The notes beneath the pieces were generated by a model, which saw only the letters and a program-made list of their open reading frames with translations, was not told the DNA's origin and made no database searches. DNA of 64,000 nucleotides from Girardinichthys multiradiatus (Eukaryota > Chordata > Actinopteri > Cyprinodontiformes > Goodeidae): contig NC_061817.1 of the NCBI RefSeq assembly GCF_021462225.1, positions 14,561,204 through 14,625,203 on the forward strand. Reading direction: 5' to 3'. How positions within the stretch are numbered: the stretch's first letter is position 1; each line of letters opens with the position of its first letter. The position numbers and the translations under genes are program-made. Of the stretch, positions 33,720 through 64,000 are shown one piece after another.

Positions 33720-36627
33720 TCAGAGGTCGGGGGTGAACATGAAGTCCAAAGCTTGTCTCTCCGCTGCAGCCACATTTGGATGCCATAGGTCTACGTTTAA
33801 AATGACTCTGGGTCCAGACTCTGAAGGACCTTTGAAGAAACAAAGAGATGGGTCTATGGATTGTTTCTCAAAATTAAACTTAATAGAGCTTGTTTTTGCT
33901 GGACCTGGCTCTCATACCTTTGTGAGAGATGATGTGAAGGAATGAATCATCAAGAAGCAGGCAGTGCCCCTCTGACCAACACTGAGGCTCCCCTCCAACC
34001 ACCAACTCACACAAAGGGGGAGTCTTCAAACCTATGGAAGAGAATTCTATGGTATTGTTCAGCTTCCAATATAACAATATACAGAAACGTCCCATCTGTT
34101 TTTAAAACTGAGAGGATTATTGACAGATGGCCCAAAGTACAAGATGCACAACATAGAAATTAACCTCAACCTCTTGCTAATGCATTTCTAATAATTTACA
34201 TAACTTTGAGCACAGTAGTCTCACTGTTTACTGCATTGTACTCACATGAGCTGATTTGTTTTGTAACAATGTGCGTGTGCGAAGTTCATGTAATAATGGA
34301 ATTGGATTTATAAGACACATTAGCAATGCAATGCATTGAAGTTTATCCTAAAATTCTATGAAAACATAAATAAATCACCTTTAGGTGCATTGAATTTATT
34401 TTAACTACAAAGTACATATCATTCACATACCAAGGTGACAGCGAAGGCGTGTGTTTGTTGGTCCATAGGAGCTCCCCAGTATAGCTCCGGGGCCCAGCAG
34501 CCAAAATCCCGCAGATCCCAGCGAGTTGCTGTTTATGAATGTACGCAGAGAAAGAAGCGTGCGGTATGTGGAGGGACAGGAGCGGCAGTTTTTTGCCACA
34601 CAGACACCTGCACTGTACAAGGGAAACACAGCCTGGCTCTGAAAAAGAAAACAGTGCACATTAAAATCACAGTCACGATTTAACCTGCACACATACCCCT
34701 CGCTTTACACTTTTTGACACATTTGCTCTAATTGTTTTACGAAGGAAATCTGAACTGAGTTCCAGGAATTTGTGTTCAGTTCTCTTGAGTCCATAATTTG
34801 TAGATGCTTTCTTTCCTGTTGTTAACCGCTGTAAGGGTTTTGGAGAATATCTCTTCATTGAAAAATTGGTCGAGCTGAGTCAGCTTCAGTGAACAGTAAA
34901 ACTGAACATCGACTTCCAGGTGTTAGCATAGATTTCCAGTTGAATTTAGGTCTGGAGTTTGATTAGGCCATCTAAAATCATGAATGTGTGTTGATTTAAA
35001 TCGGTCCTTGTACTGTAGCTCTTCCTGTCAGTATGTTGTGCTCAGAAAGATGTGCAGTGTTATCTTTCTGCTACAATGAGTATTTTGCATATGGGCCAAG
35101 AAGTTCAACTTTAGTTTCATCTGACCAGACCACCTTCCTCCAGGTGTATGCTATGCCCTCTACATGTGAAGAAATTTCATAGGGACTACTTATGGCCTTA
35201 TCTGACTAATGGCTTTCTTTTTTCCTCTCTTTGACAAAATGTTATCCTATCGACAGATTCTCACACCTAAACTGTGGATCTCTGGAGCTCCTCTTGATTT
35301 TCCGGACATTTGCTCAGAAATAATGTTCTGCTTGCTAGGCCTGTTAGTTTAGGTGAATGATCAGGTCCTAGTACGTTTGCCTTTGTACCATACTTTTTCC
35401 ATCATAAGATGATGGATTACAGTGGCAGTTTTTGCATCAGTATCGCCCCAGGTGTTCCAGTCCTTCTCTCATCTTATAATCAATCAAAATATAGAAAATC
35501 ATCTAAATTCTGGGACAGGATAAAATGTAATGTATTTCCGCATAGAGTGGTTAAAATATTCTCCCCATTCGCACCAGCAAGCATGGGGCGCCAACTCCCC
35601 ATTGCCAGCATTTGCATAAAAGTAATAGAAAACGTGTTCATATGTTTCATTATCTGTCACTTGTGCTTCCCTATTTACGATCACTTGCCTATCGCTTTCT
35701 CTAAGTGTTAGTCCACAGACTGTTGCACTCTGTACTTAAGTTTCTTATTGAAGCAAAAAACATTATTGTCAGTGTAGCGTGTGTGTGTGTGTGTTCCCAG
35801 TAACCCATTACATTTTTGTTGTATACCTTTGGGCTCAGAGAGGTCCAGCCCAATTTGGAATCGATGCCTCTTTGGTAAACAGCCTGGAATTCAGCCAAGA
35901 TAGCAGGATAGTTAGCTTCCAAGACCTCAATATCATGTCGATGAGCATCACGTGGGAAAAAAGGAACACTTGGGACATCTGGCAGGAAGAAGAGATGTGG
36001 CTTCTGTATGGTGGAGAGATCGTTCAGTCTGACCTGAATTTGGAAAAATGACAAATTAGGGTTTTTTGTTGCAATGTTTCTTTGGATATATATGCATTAC
36101 ATAAAGAGAAATCAGTAACTTTTTAAGTAACTTTCATGAATGATTCTTAACTCTCAGTAGGAGGAACCAGAGTCTCTTACCTGCTCACGAAGGCCTTTAT
36201 GAATGCGGCCCATGCCCACCCAGCTGTAACGCTTGGCATACTCTTGCAGTGCTGCATACAGCTTCTTGGCTTCTGCAGATGCCTGGGCAGGGAACAAGGT
36301 ATGACTCAGCACTGGGGTGAGGTAGCCCTGTCCCTGCTCTTCATTCTTCGCTGTTTCCATAGAAATGAAGGGAGCAAGTTGTTCGCTTCTGGACAACTTG
36401 GACCGGGCACTGCAGTTTGTTCCTATACACACACCACTACGGGAAATCATGGACCGCCTTGAGCTCGATTTTGAATTTACAGCATGGCCTGGGATTGGAA
36501 GGTCAGTACCAATCCTGTAGCAGTGCCACAGAAACAAAAATAGCAGAGTCCACAGAAGGCCACTCAGTGAACGGACACCAAGCTCAACATACTCAGGCAA
36601 AGGCAGTGTGTTCATTGACCAGTGCAT
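33720..36627 (-). CDS. asphd1: Aspartate beta-hydroxylase domain-containing protein 1
   Basis: Five exons on the minus strand: 36181-36627, 35827-36033, 34431-34638, 33918-34031 and 33720-33829, total 1086 nt including the stop (361 residues; human about 390). All junctions are GT-AG with matching phases. It is a type II membrane protein by appearance: a short N-terminus, a membrane span at about residues 20-37 ([18 protein letters not shown]), then the 2-oxoglutarate/Fe(II) Asp/Asn hydroxylase fold. Family motifs seen: [29 protein letters not shown] (candidate iron His), [24 protein letters not shown] (second His) and VDLWHPN. The substrate of ASPHD1 is not established. It lies divergently from sez6l2, the human 16p11.2 neighbour. 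Confidence 0.94.
34890..35400 (-). mobile_element. Decayed Tc1-like relic in asphd1 intron 2
   Basis: Contains phrases common in fish Tc1 relics (TAGGTCTGGAGTTTGATTAG, TTCATCTGACCAGACCACC) but no open frame or terminal repeats. Call by resemblance only. Confidence 0.5.
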
Positions 36628-36639
36628 CCTTTAGACGAG

Positions 36640-39110
36640 TGAGACACAGAACAACTGCAAACAAAACAAATAAAGAAATCTTTAATAGATGTTTGCTCAA
36701 CTTTAGAGTTAATTGTACTGTGTTGCAAACTTATTTATAGCACCAAAACATTTTCATATTGGGTCATTTTACAACTACAAACTTCACTGCCAGGGTGCCT
36801 GGTGGCACAAGCAGAATATGCAGCTGCCAGCATGGAAAAAAATAGATAATCAGATGGATTGATAGACAGTAATTTGCATTGTTTATTTGTTATCCACCAC
36901 ATATTGCATTTGTATGCATTGCAGAAAGTCTGATTTCAATCTCATCTGAGCAGATCAGCTTCCTGCACATCTTTGCTCTGTCCTCTATATAACTTCTTAC
37001 AAACTGAAAATGAGGCTTTTTTTGTTTGCCTTTTTCTTGAGACTGCACAGTGCTCTGTGGGAAGTTCAGAGCTTGGTGTATTATTTAATAAGCTAACTCT
37101 GCAATAAACCTTCTACAAAATGATCCCAGGCCTGTCTTGATAAGGCTGTTATATCATGCTTTTCTATAATTTAATAATATGATTAAAATCCAGTAAAACT
37201 AATTGTCTTCAAAATAGAGTGCGAACAGTATATATTCTTGCAAGGCACTGTATGGTTATATTTGCTATTTTTGTTACAGTCTGTTCCTTATGAATCAGAA
37301 TAAAAATAATAATAATTATGAAACGTGGAGCTTTCATCTCTGTCTAGCAAATATTCAAGGTTTACAGCAAAGAGGACAACTGTTCCTTTACTCTAATCTC
37401 CTTGTGGGTCCGTATGGATTGGGGGCTTTCCCAGCATGCACTGGGAGTCAATTTGCTTGACATTTAGGAGGAGAAGCTTATCCAGCACAGAACCAAGGAC
37501 CCTTTGGTGTTTCCTCTTGGCCATATGGTATCTCATACATCCAGATCCCATGTTCTCCTGGCAAATTATAATTAAAGAAAGATTTACCACAGCAAAAAAC
37601 CTGAGGTCATGCACTCAGTGCCTGGTAAATTTGTCTTAGCCAACATGAGGGTGACACTGGCCTTGTTTAGTGGCTTCTTTTCACAAAGCCAACGGACTGC
37701 CTCTGATTTTTTATTTTGAAGAACTGCATCTGATACGATTTGTTTTTGATGATGGACATTTTATTGCAACAAATATATTTGATAGAAAAGACCCAATTAA
37801 ATGCAGTGCCTGCAACATTTCACACCTTATATTTTTTTCTGTAACTAACCATACTGATAACTTTGGAAAATCCCAACCTTTATTTTGATCAACGCAATTC
37901 CAAGACAAAATTACAAATGTTAAGAAAGTGTTTTTATCAACATCACCAGTGACCCTGTTATTGTTAACTCTGCTGCCTTTGTGGCACAATCACCCTTTGC
38001 TAACAGGACGACAGTTAGTGTTCTGCAAAAAGATTTCCCAAGGTTGCAGAGAGAATGATCTTTGATACTTCCTCTTTCCACAATCTCTGTAAATCATCCA
38101 GAATCCTGGGTCCTCTTTTCTAATATCTTATCTTTAGTTCACCCTGCGACTTTTTATTTGATTTAGGCCTTAGGACTGAGGTGGCTATAGAAGAAATTTG
38201 ATTTGGTGTCTGCTGAACCATTTCTGTGTTGATTTGTAAATATGTTTAGAATTGTTATTCTGCTGTAAAACTAAGTGACAATCCACCTTTATCATATTTA
38301 GTTTACTAAAAGAGGCCAAACACATTTTTATTTAAAGTCTCCTGGTATTTTAAAGAGTTCATGATACCATTAGAGATACTCCACCATACATAACATTGGG
38401 CATGCAGTATGTTTCTTCATAAAAGTGCATTATTTCACACCAATACCATTTGGCTTGCTGTTAAAAAGTTCAACCTCAGTTTTTTTCTGACTAAAGCACG
38501 TAGTTTGAGTTAAAGTTGAGACCTGTGTTAGGCTGTATTTACACTCCAGGGAAACAGAAAGTCTTGGATTACTAGATAACAATTTCTTGTCTTTAAAACA
38601 TTTTCCTAAATGCTTTAGATGCATCACATTAAAAGACTTGTTAAGAGTAACAATATTTATGTCAAATGTTCTTTTATTAAAAACTATGAGTTATTTCATG
38701 CCATTGTTTTCCTCTTTGAATAACTAAAGATGTGATTTTCTTTGCCATGGGAGCCATTTTAACTAATAACAACATAGTTATGAACCTTAACAGTTTTTTT
38801 ATTGATTCAGTGAAATGAGCAGAGGTGTTATTTTCTGAATGACACTAAAAACCCAAAAATATTTTGTCAAGCGCTCAGTCATCTGAAGATGGCAAATCAT
38901 GTGTGATTGTAATGAAGAGACAATAGAGGGAAGATCTTTGTTGTTTGTAATTTTGTTGCAGTATACGGTTAAACTAAGGCAGAAAATTAAAGTGAATCCA
39001 CAGTTTTATATGTGGGTGCATGCCAGTTTTGTTGCAGCAGACTTGTTGTTGCATCAACATCAGTGATGCACTCCATTGGCAGGCATTGAATGCTTCATAA
39101 ATTCATGCTT
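36640..39110. other. Intergenic DNA between asphd1 and sez6l2
   Basis: Divergent promoter interval of about 3 kb between the two coding starts. It contains Tc1-type relics (36780-37260 with a TTGCAAGGCACTGTAT end; parts of 38080-38640) and no exon I can recognise. Confidence 0.4.
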
Positions 39111-39119
39111 CTTGCAGCG

Positions 39120-39619
39120 GCGTGAGCATTCATTTTGTTCTTTGCTCTGCCCCAGCCCGCACAGCTCCACTGGCTCTTGTTTACTTACCACATTGGCATA
39201 AACATCCACCATTCAATGAAAATCCTACACTAAACGTTTGCCATGCATTACCATACAGCACATGCAAGCGAAAATATCTTATAGCGCTGCATCCCGCATC
39301 TCTGTCAGATTACCTTGATGCACCGTGAAGCTCCGTGTCTGACAGCTTCAGCACCGTGTTGGTGGACAGCTCCTCCAGCTCTCCGGCAGACAGAAATGTG
39401 GACTTCTGCAGTTTACCGTTCGGCCGCTAGGGCGCACTGGACGCTCCAGCACAAATGCCCTCACATCATAGCCGAATGCGTCAACCACACGGTAACCAGC
39501 TAGAGGCAATCTCACAAGCACAAACACAGCCGTGTTTACGGCCTTAAGCAACGCTAAACCCACTGAGATACGAGATTAAAAAGAGAAATAAAGGGCAGTG
39601 GACGCGTCCTGGAAGACAG
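39120..39619 (+). promoter_or_regulatory. sez6l2: Probable sez6l2 promoter and non-coding first exon
   Basis: A locally GC- and CpG-richer stretch (GGCCGCTAGGGCGCACTGG near 39422) in otherwise AT-rich DNA. It ends at a good donor, GGAAGACAG/gtaagc (39619/39620). The next acceptor, ttcgcag, opens the exon with the ATG at 40298. The start point is not determined. Confidence 0.6.
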
Positions 39620-40297
39620 GTAAGCAGCTTGCACCTTTTATTATTGCTGCGGAAACAGCGGTGATGACTGATTTTCTTTTTTTTTTTTTTTTAAATCGTC
39701 CTCCGCACAAAGAAGGCCGGGTTATTCTCCCTCAAATAAAACCCCATCATTTATGCCACAGACCCGGTTGGCATTTTTCACAGAGGAAACGCCTCGAATA
39801 GCAGCGAAGAAGCTTTTTGACACTATTAACAGGTTGGAAACAATAGGGACCCTTCGGAGACCATATAGGCTCGCTAGCTGGATTTTGGAATAGCGCATTT
39901 TTTTCGGCGTGTTGTTGTAGATTTGGGTGAGAAATTGCGGAGGGAAAAGCCTGAATATCAAACGTGTAAAACCAAGTGTATTCCTATGTTGTATTCTTGA
40001 ACATCTGTGACAAAGCTTTGCACATGGATATGCATCTTTATGTTTTATTCTACGTATCAATTACATGAGCAGAGCCTTTTACAGTATCATGTCGAGATGA
40101 TTCCAGTCTGTAATGGCCTGTTTGATGTAAACAGAACATGTGAGACATGCGGTCACTAATAAATTGTTGGCCTTTTCATTACGGCTCTGTGGGTTTTTTT
40201 GCCTCTAGTTGCTATTGTGAGCTATTAATAGGCAGACAAACACATGTGCAAAATCACCACTTGTTTCTTTTCATTCTGCTCCCTTTAACCTTCGCAG

Positions 40298-60222
<19,925 letters not shown>

Positions 60223-61385
60223 AGAAGAACATTTCTGGGTGAGAAATAAAACCACAGAAGCATTAAATTCTTGAAGAAGACAAAGTCTTTTTGTATAAAA
60301 AGGCCTCACTCCCCCTATGTTTATTTTTTTCTCTATTTTTGTTTTTTTACCATCTCAGTTATGAACTATTTTATATTGATAGCGTTGCAAATGCCAGAAG
60401 TGAGACCCAGGTAATAGTATAACTTTCTGTAATAGTAGGACTGGTGCCTTATGAAGGATAAGAAATTGAATTCCAAACAAATGGAAGTAATTATAGGCAA
60501 AGAAAATGTAAAAGAGGAAGGGGGAGTTCTTTTATTTGAGTTATTATTCTGTTCGGTCATTACAAGGCTAAAACATTATGGCATGGCAATACTTTATTTG
60601 AAACAATCAAGTTATGTTCAATGATCCTGTAATACATGCTGAATGTTTGATTTTACTTTCTAAAGCGGCTCTTATTACGTTTCAAAGAGTTTTGCAGCTA
60701 AGGGAAAAACTTTTAAAAACAATAATCGTTTTGTTTCTTTTTTTTCACAAGTTGTAACAAATTCACACTATTTGAATGTAAATATCTGACTTAATATATA
60801 CACTTGGTGGCAGGGGGTTATATATTTTCATTATATACACATAATGAAAGTTCTGTGCCAAAATATGATGTTAAATAATTTAATGTCTCTTAGTGTTTTA
60901 TCCGTTGTTGGAATAGTGTTTACAAAGGCAGTGTTTATTTTATTCCTCGCTGTTTCTGCCGTCATCTGCCAACTGTCGCACCACATACTGTATAAGCAAA
61001 GGTGAGGACATGAATGTCATAACGCTTCGAGCATGCACTGATTGTAAATTATATTGCTTATGCTCAATCTCTTACATTAACATTATAGTTGCTGGCAGGT
61101 ATCATTGTTATCGAATTTGATGTTGTATGCACTACGTTGATGAGAAACTTTAAATCTTGCCGCTTGCTGTGATGCGCATTATGTATTTATTTATAAACAA
61201 TTGTTTGAACGGTGAATTTTAGACATTCACTGGGCCATGTGAGGGATCCTGGAGACTTGCTTTGTTGACCTAAATCTTCTACGATCATCAGCAGCATTTC
61301 TTTGCTTCATATTATAAATGCACTCTTTTAAAGACAGTGAATCATTTGCAGAATTGGAAATAAAGTCTTTGTTGAATGGTGTAAC
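60223..61385 (+). other. sez6l2: sez6l2 3' untranslated region
   Basis: Follows the stop codon without a further exon. AATAAA at 61359-61364 is the most likely poly-A signal, about 1.14 kb after the stop. The end point is inferred. Confidence 0.55.
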
Positions 61386-61639
61386 AAGTGTGTTTTCATT
61401 TGCTAAATAATTGTGGCATCTACTTCACATGCATACACGCATTTAAAATTAATAGATAAATAAAATACTCTATCCCAGTGGAGGAAAGACAAAAGTGACA
61501 TCGATTTATTTTATGTATTTATAAACTTATTGGCTAAACCCTTGATAAATATGTGAAAAAAGCCTTAAAATAAACTTTTCATGTGGAAAACTTCTGAAAA
61601 ATACATTATTTAATTATAGTATATGTGGAGAAAATGTTA

Positions 61640-62290
61640 AATAATTGTTTTTAACAAAATCAGCAATGGCACAATTATTTGCACCCTAGCTGTTAATACT
61701 TTGCACAACCCCCTTTTGAAAAGTGAAGAAAACTTCCTCTTCCAAAACATTACAAAAGGTTGGAGTATTTGGAGAAAAATGCCATGGAAAAATGTTAATT
61801 TCTTATCTTATGAACCTCTTTGTGTATTTGGTCATATGTTTTGCACCATTATCCTGTCGAATGACGCAATAACAACCACAGTTCGGTTTTTCTACCAGAG
61901 AGCAGCAGTTCTCTTACAAGGTCCCCGGGTCCTTTGGAAGAGAAACGGGTCCATGGCATAATATATATTTCACCATACTTAAAAGTGGACATGAAGTGCT
62001 TTCCAGGTATTCATGCTTTGTTTTATGTCAGGCCCACCTAGAATGTTTATCAAAACTTTGATCAGCCTCATTTGACCAAAACACATAATTCCTGTTAAAT
62101 TCCCAGGCCTTTTTCTGGACATTCCTCTAAAACAACCATTTTGATAGTAAATAGTGTTCAATTTCTGTTTTGGAGATTTAGAAACATTAGTGCCACTGAG
62201 ACTAAGATTGCTACAGTTTTCTTTTTTACACCTTTTTATTATTTTGTGGGTGGTTACAAGATAAATATTAGTTTATTGTGAAATAACTAA
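61640..62290. mobile_element. Decayed Tc1-like relic between sez6l2 and kctd13
   Basis: GGCACAATTATTTGCACCC at the left and phrases such as ATTATCCTGTCGAATGACG within resemble fish Tc1 relics. No frame or right terminal repeat found. Confidence 0.45.
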
Positions 62291-62833
62291 GTGTAAAACA
62301 ACATTTCCAGTTGTTTTATAATTAATAAACTCATATACTTAATTACTGCACTGTGCGTAGATATGTACAAGTTTAAGCAATCAGCTATTTTGTTATATTT
62401 GCTGACTTATGAATATCAAAGCCAACTTCCTTACTTGAATGATAGGTTCTCTAGTCTTTCCCTTGTTTTAAGGGTGGCTACGATAAACCGTGAAGTGTTT
62501 ATTCTTTTCCCTCAACAAAAGACAGCAAAACATAGGTCAATAATATTTTTGTGTTAAATTGAATATAATTTCTTGTGCGCCATGAAAATCAGTCCGTTGA
62601 AGAATAATGGTGTTACAGTTTCCCATTTTCACCACCTAGGAGCAACAAAGCTTACTTTCATCTCGTAATTACAGAAAGACACTTTTATGTCCCGTCAAGC
62701 ACTCTTACAACAACAACAAAAATCATACATTATGATGAGTATTTGTGTTGTGTATTTTATCATCTGCTTTTAAATACAAGGAGGTTTGTCAAAGCAAAAC
62801 AGACACATCTGAGACTGAAATCAATACAACCTG

Positions 62834-62847
62834 CCACCAGGTGGCGG
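62834..62847. promoter_or_regulatory. Strong CTCF-type motif between sez6l2 and kctd13
   Basis: CCACCAGGTGGCGG fits every position of the CTCF core consensus CCASYAGRKGGCRS. It lies about 0.9 kb upstream of the kctd13 start codon and just before the probable kctd13 promoter. Binding is inferred from the motif only. Confidence 0.65.
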
Positions 62848-62869
62848 TAGTCAAGATCTGAATTGTAGA

Positions 62870-63268
62870 AAGCAGCGGAAGCGGATTGTCTGTTTTTCAT
62901 TTCCGAGTGACCTATTTAGCGTCTCACATTAGCATCAGTTGATAATCAGCGTCGAAAACAATGGAAGTGGCTTTAGTTGATATAATAATGTGTTAATTTG
63001 ATTAATTAGTATCCTCGTCGCAGAGGAAGCAGCGCTCAGTAAATGAGTTTTATTAGCCCGAAGCGTATGAAAACATAGCAGCCATTGTTAGCTTGTTTAT
63101 TTGGGAAGGTGATTGCGGTTAAAAAAAAGAGATGTCTGTGCTAGCTGCGTTTTAAATGATTGCGTGTTATTCAGCTTGTTTATACTAGCTAATCATAATT
63201 TCCTGATCTATTAACGCTCACGCAGAAAAAGAGTTTTCCTTCTTTAGCACCCTTGGATGTTCAGCGTG
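62870..63268 (+). promoter_or_regulatory. kctd13: Probable kctd13 promoter and non-coding first exon
   Basis: Locally richer in CpG (GGAAGCGGATTGTC, TTTCCGAGTGACC). TTCAGCGTG/gtgagt at 63268/63269 is a good donor that could join the acceptor gtgctgcag before 63731. The transcription start is not determined. Confidence 0.45.
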
Positions 63269-63753
63269 GTGAGTTTATTTTTTAAAATAAGCTACTGGAA
63301 TTAATTGCGTGTTTACGTTTGATATGTTCTTATCTAATAGTTGACTGGAAAGGAAACTAAGGTATAAAATACAACTAAAAGATAACCCCATTCCTCGGAA
63401 TGCCTTCAACATGTTAAGATTTTCTATACCAGGTCTTAAATCACATTTAGCTTCATCTTTAGATGTTTTTGTTTGTTTCTTCATTGCTTCTTTCATCATT
63501 TTCTTTGATCAAAATGTTAGAGAATATATCTATAATTTCAGTTATTTTTTGTATTTATTGTAGGACCTAAATAATTGTCATTTTAAAAACTAAACTTTTT
63601 AAATCTGGGAAAAATGATGAAAACAGCCACAATGGTGTCATCATCCACCCTTCACTGATGGTCATCCACCTCATTTTCTAGTTCAGTATTATGGGGGAAA
63701 ATAAGCCCTCCTGTTTCTTCTGTGCTGCAGTCAGGAAGTGAGCCCACAGCCCC

Positions 63754-63991
63754 ATGTCTGCGGAGGCTTCAGTCGGCGGTCGTGATGCCGACTCCGTCCG
63801 GTCTGCAGCGCCCCAGCCTGCCTGCCACAGCACAGATGAGCGCAGAAATCCGGGCCTGATGGGCAGCAAGTACGTCAAGTTAAATGTTGGCGGTTCGCTG
63901 CACTATACGACCATCCAGACGCTAAGCAAAGAAGACAGTCTTCTGCGAAGCATTTGCACTGGAATAACAGCTGCTACCATAGACTCTGAAG
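63754..63991 (+). CDS. kctd13: KCTD13 first coding exon (BTB adaptor of Cullin-3), cut by window end
   Basis: The exon begins at 63731 after gtgctgcag; ATG at 63754 and donor G/gtcagt at 63991. KCTD13 is a substrate adaptor of the CUL3 ubiquitin ligase that targets RhoA. The start MSAEAS matches KCTD13 rather than KCTD10 or TNFAIP1, and the BTB/T1 domain begins at SKYVKLNVGGSLHYTT (about residues 37-52). After LLRSI the sequence (CTGITAATIDSEG) departs from the usual MFSG-type BTB segment of this family, although the exon ends in the expected place. Only the N-terminal 79 codons are in the window; the rest lies to the right. Confidence 0.88.
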
Positions 63992-64000
63992 GTCAGTAGA

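Overview
The window is vertebrate nuclear DNA, almost certainly from a ray-finned (teleost) fish. It has large introns with GT-AG boundaries, many Tc1/mariner transposon relics, fish-type SINE and LINE pieces, and part of an immunoglobulin heavy-chain (IGH) locus whose four-domain constant gene looks like teleost IgT/IgZ. All protein calls come from reading translations and splice signals by eye; no database search was run.

Left part (about 0.8-23 kb, all Ig parts on the minus strand). Transcription runs from high to low coordinates: a VH gene at 22.9 kb, an orphan hydrophobic exon with a poly-A signal at 22.1 kb, one D segment at 21.35 kb with 12-RSSs on both sides, one JH at 20.9 kb with a 23-RSS, four constant exons (20.27-17.77 kb) and a membrane exon at 16.7 kb. 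This is a complete small V-D-J-C unit. Beyond it (13-0.9 kb) lies a second group of VH genes that would serve the next D-J-C cluster outside the window. These VH genes include two intact ones (one a mosaic of two VH families), one with a broken leader, three clear pseudogenes and two orphan leaders. Several have been cut or flanked by a LINE and by Tc1 elements, and a 100-N assembly gap lies in that area.

Right part (25.8-64 kb). Four non-immune genes follow: cabp5 (retinal calcium-binding protein, plus strand), asphd1 (aspartate beta-hydroxylase domain protein, minus strand), sez6l2 (CUB/sushi neuronal membrane protein, plus strand, 19 exons counting a non-coding one) and the first coding exon of kctd13 (BTB/Cullin-3 adaptor, cut by the window end). 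The order asphd1-sez6l2-kctd13 matches the human 16p11.2 neighbours SEZ6L2-ASPHD1-KCTD13, which supports the names. A strong CTCF-type motif lies between sez6l2 and kctd13.

Most worth a second look: the mosaic VH gene with two usable leaders; the orphan transmembrane exon between VH and D; the missing light-chain cysteine in CH1; and, in a sez6l2 intron, a 183-bp tandem repeat built from short hairpins with related loop sequences, next to further hairpins and a short ORF. This last item looks like part of an unidentified retroelement-like insertion.
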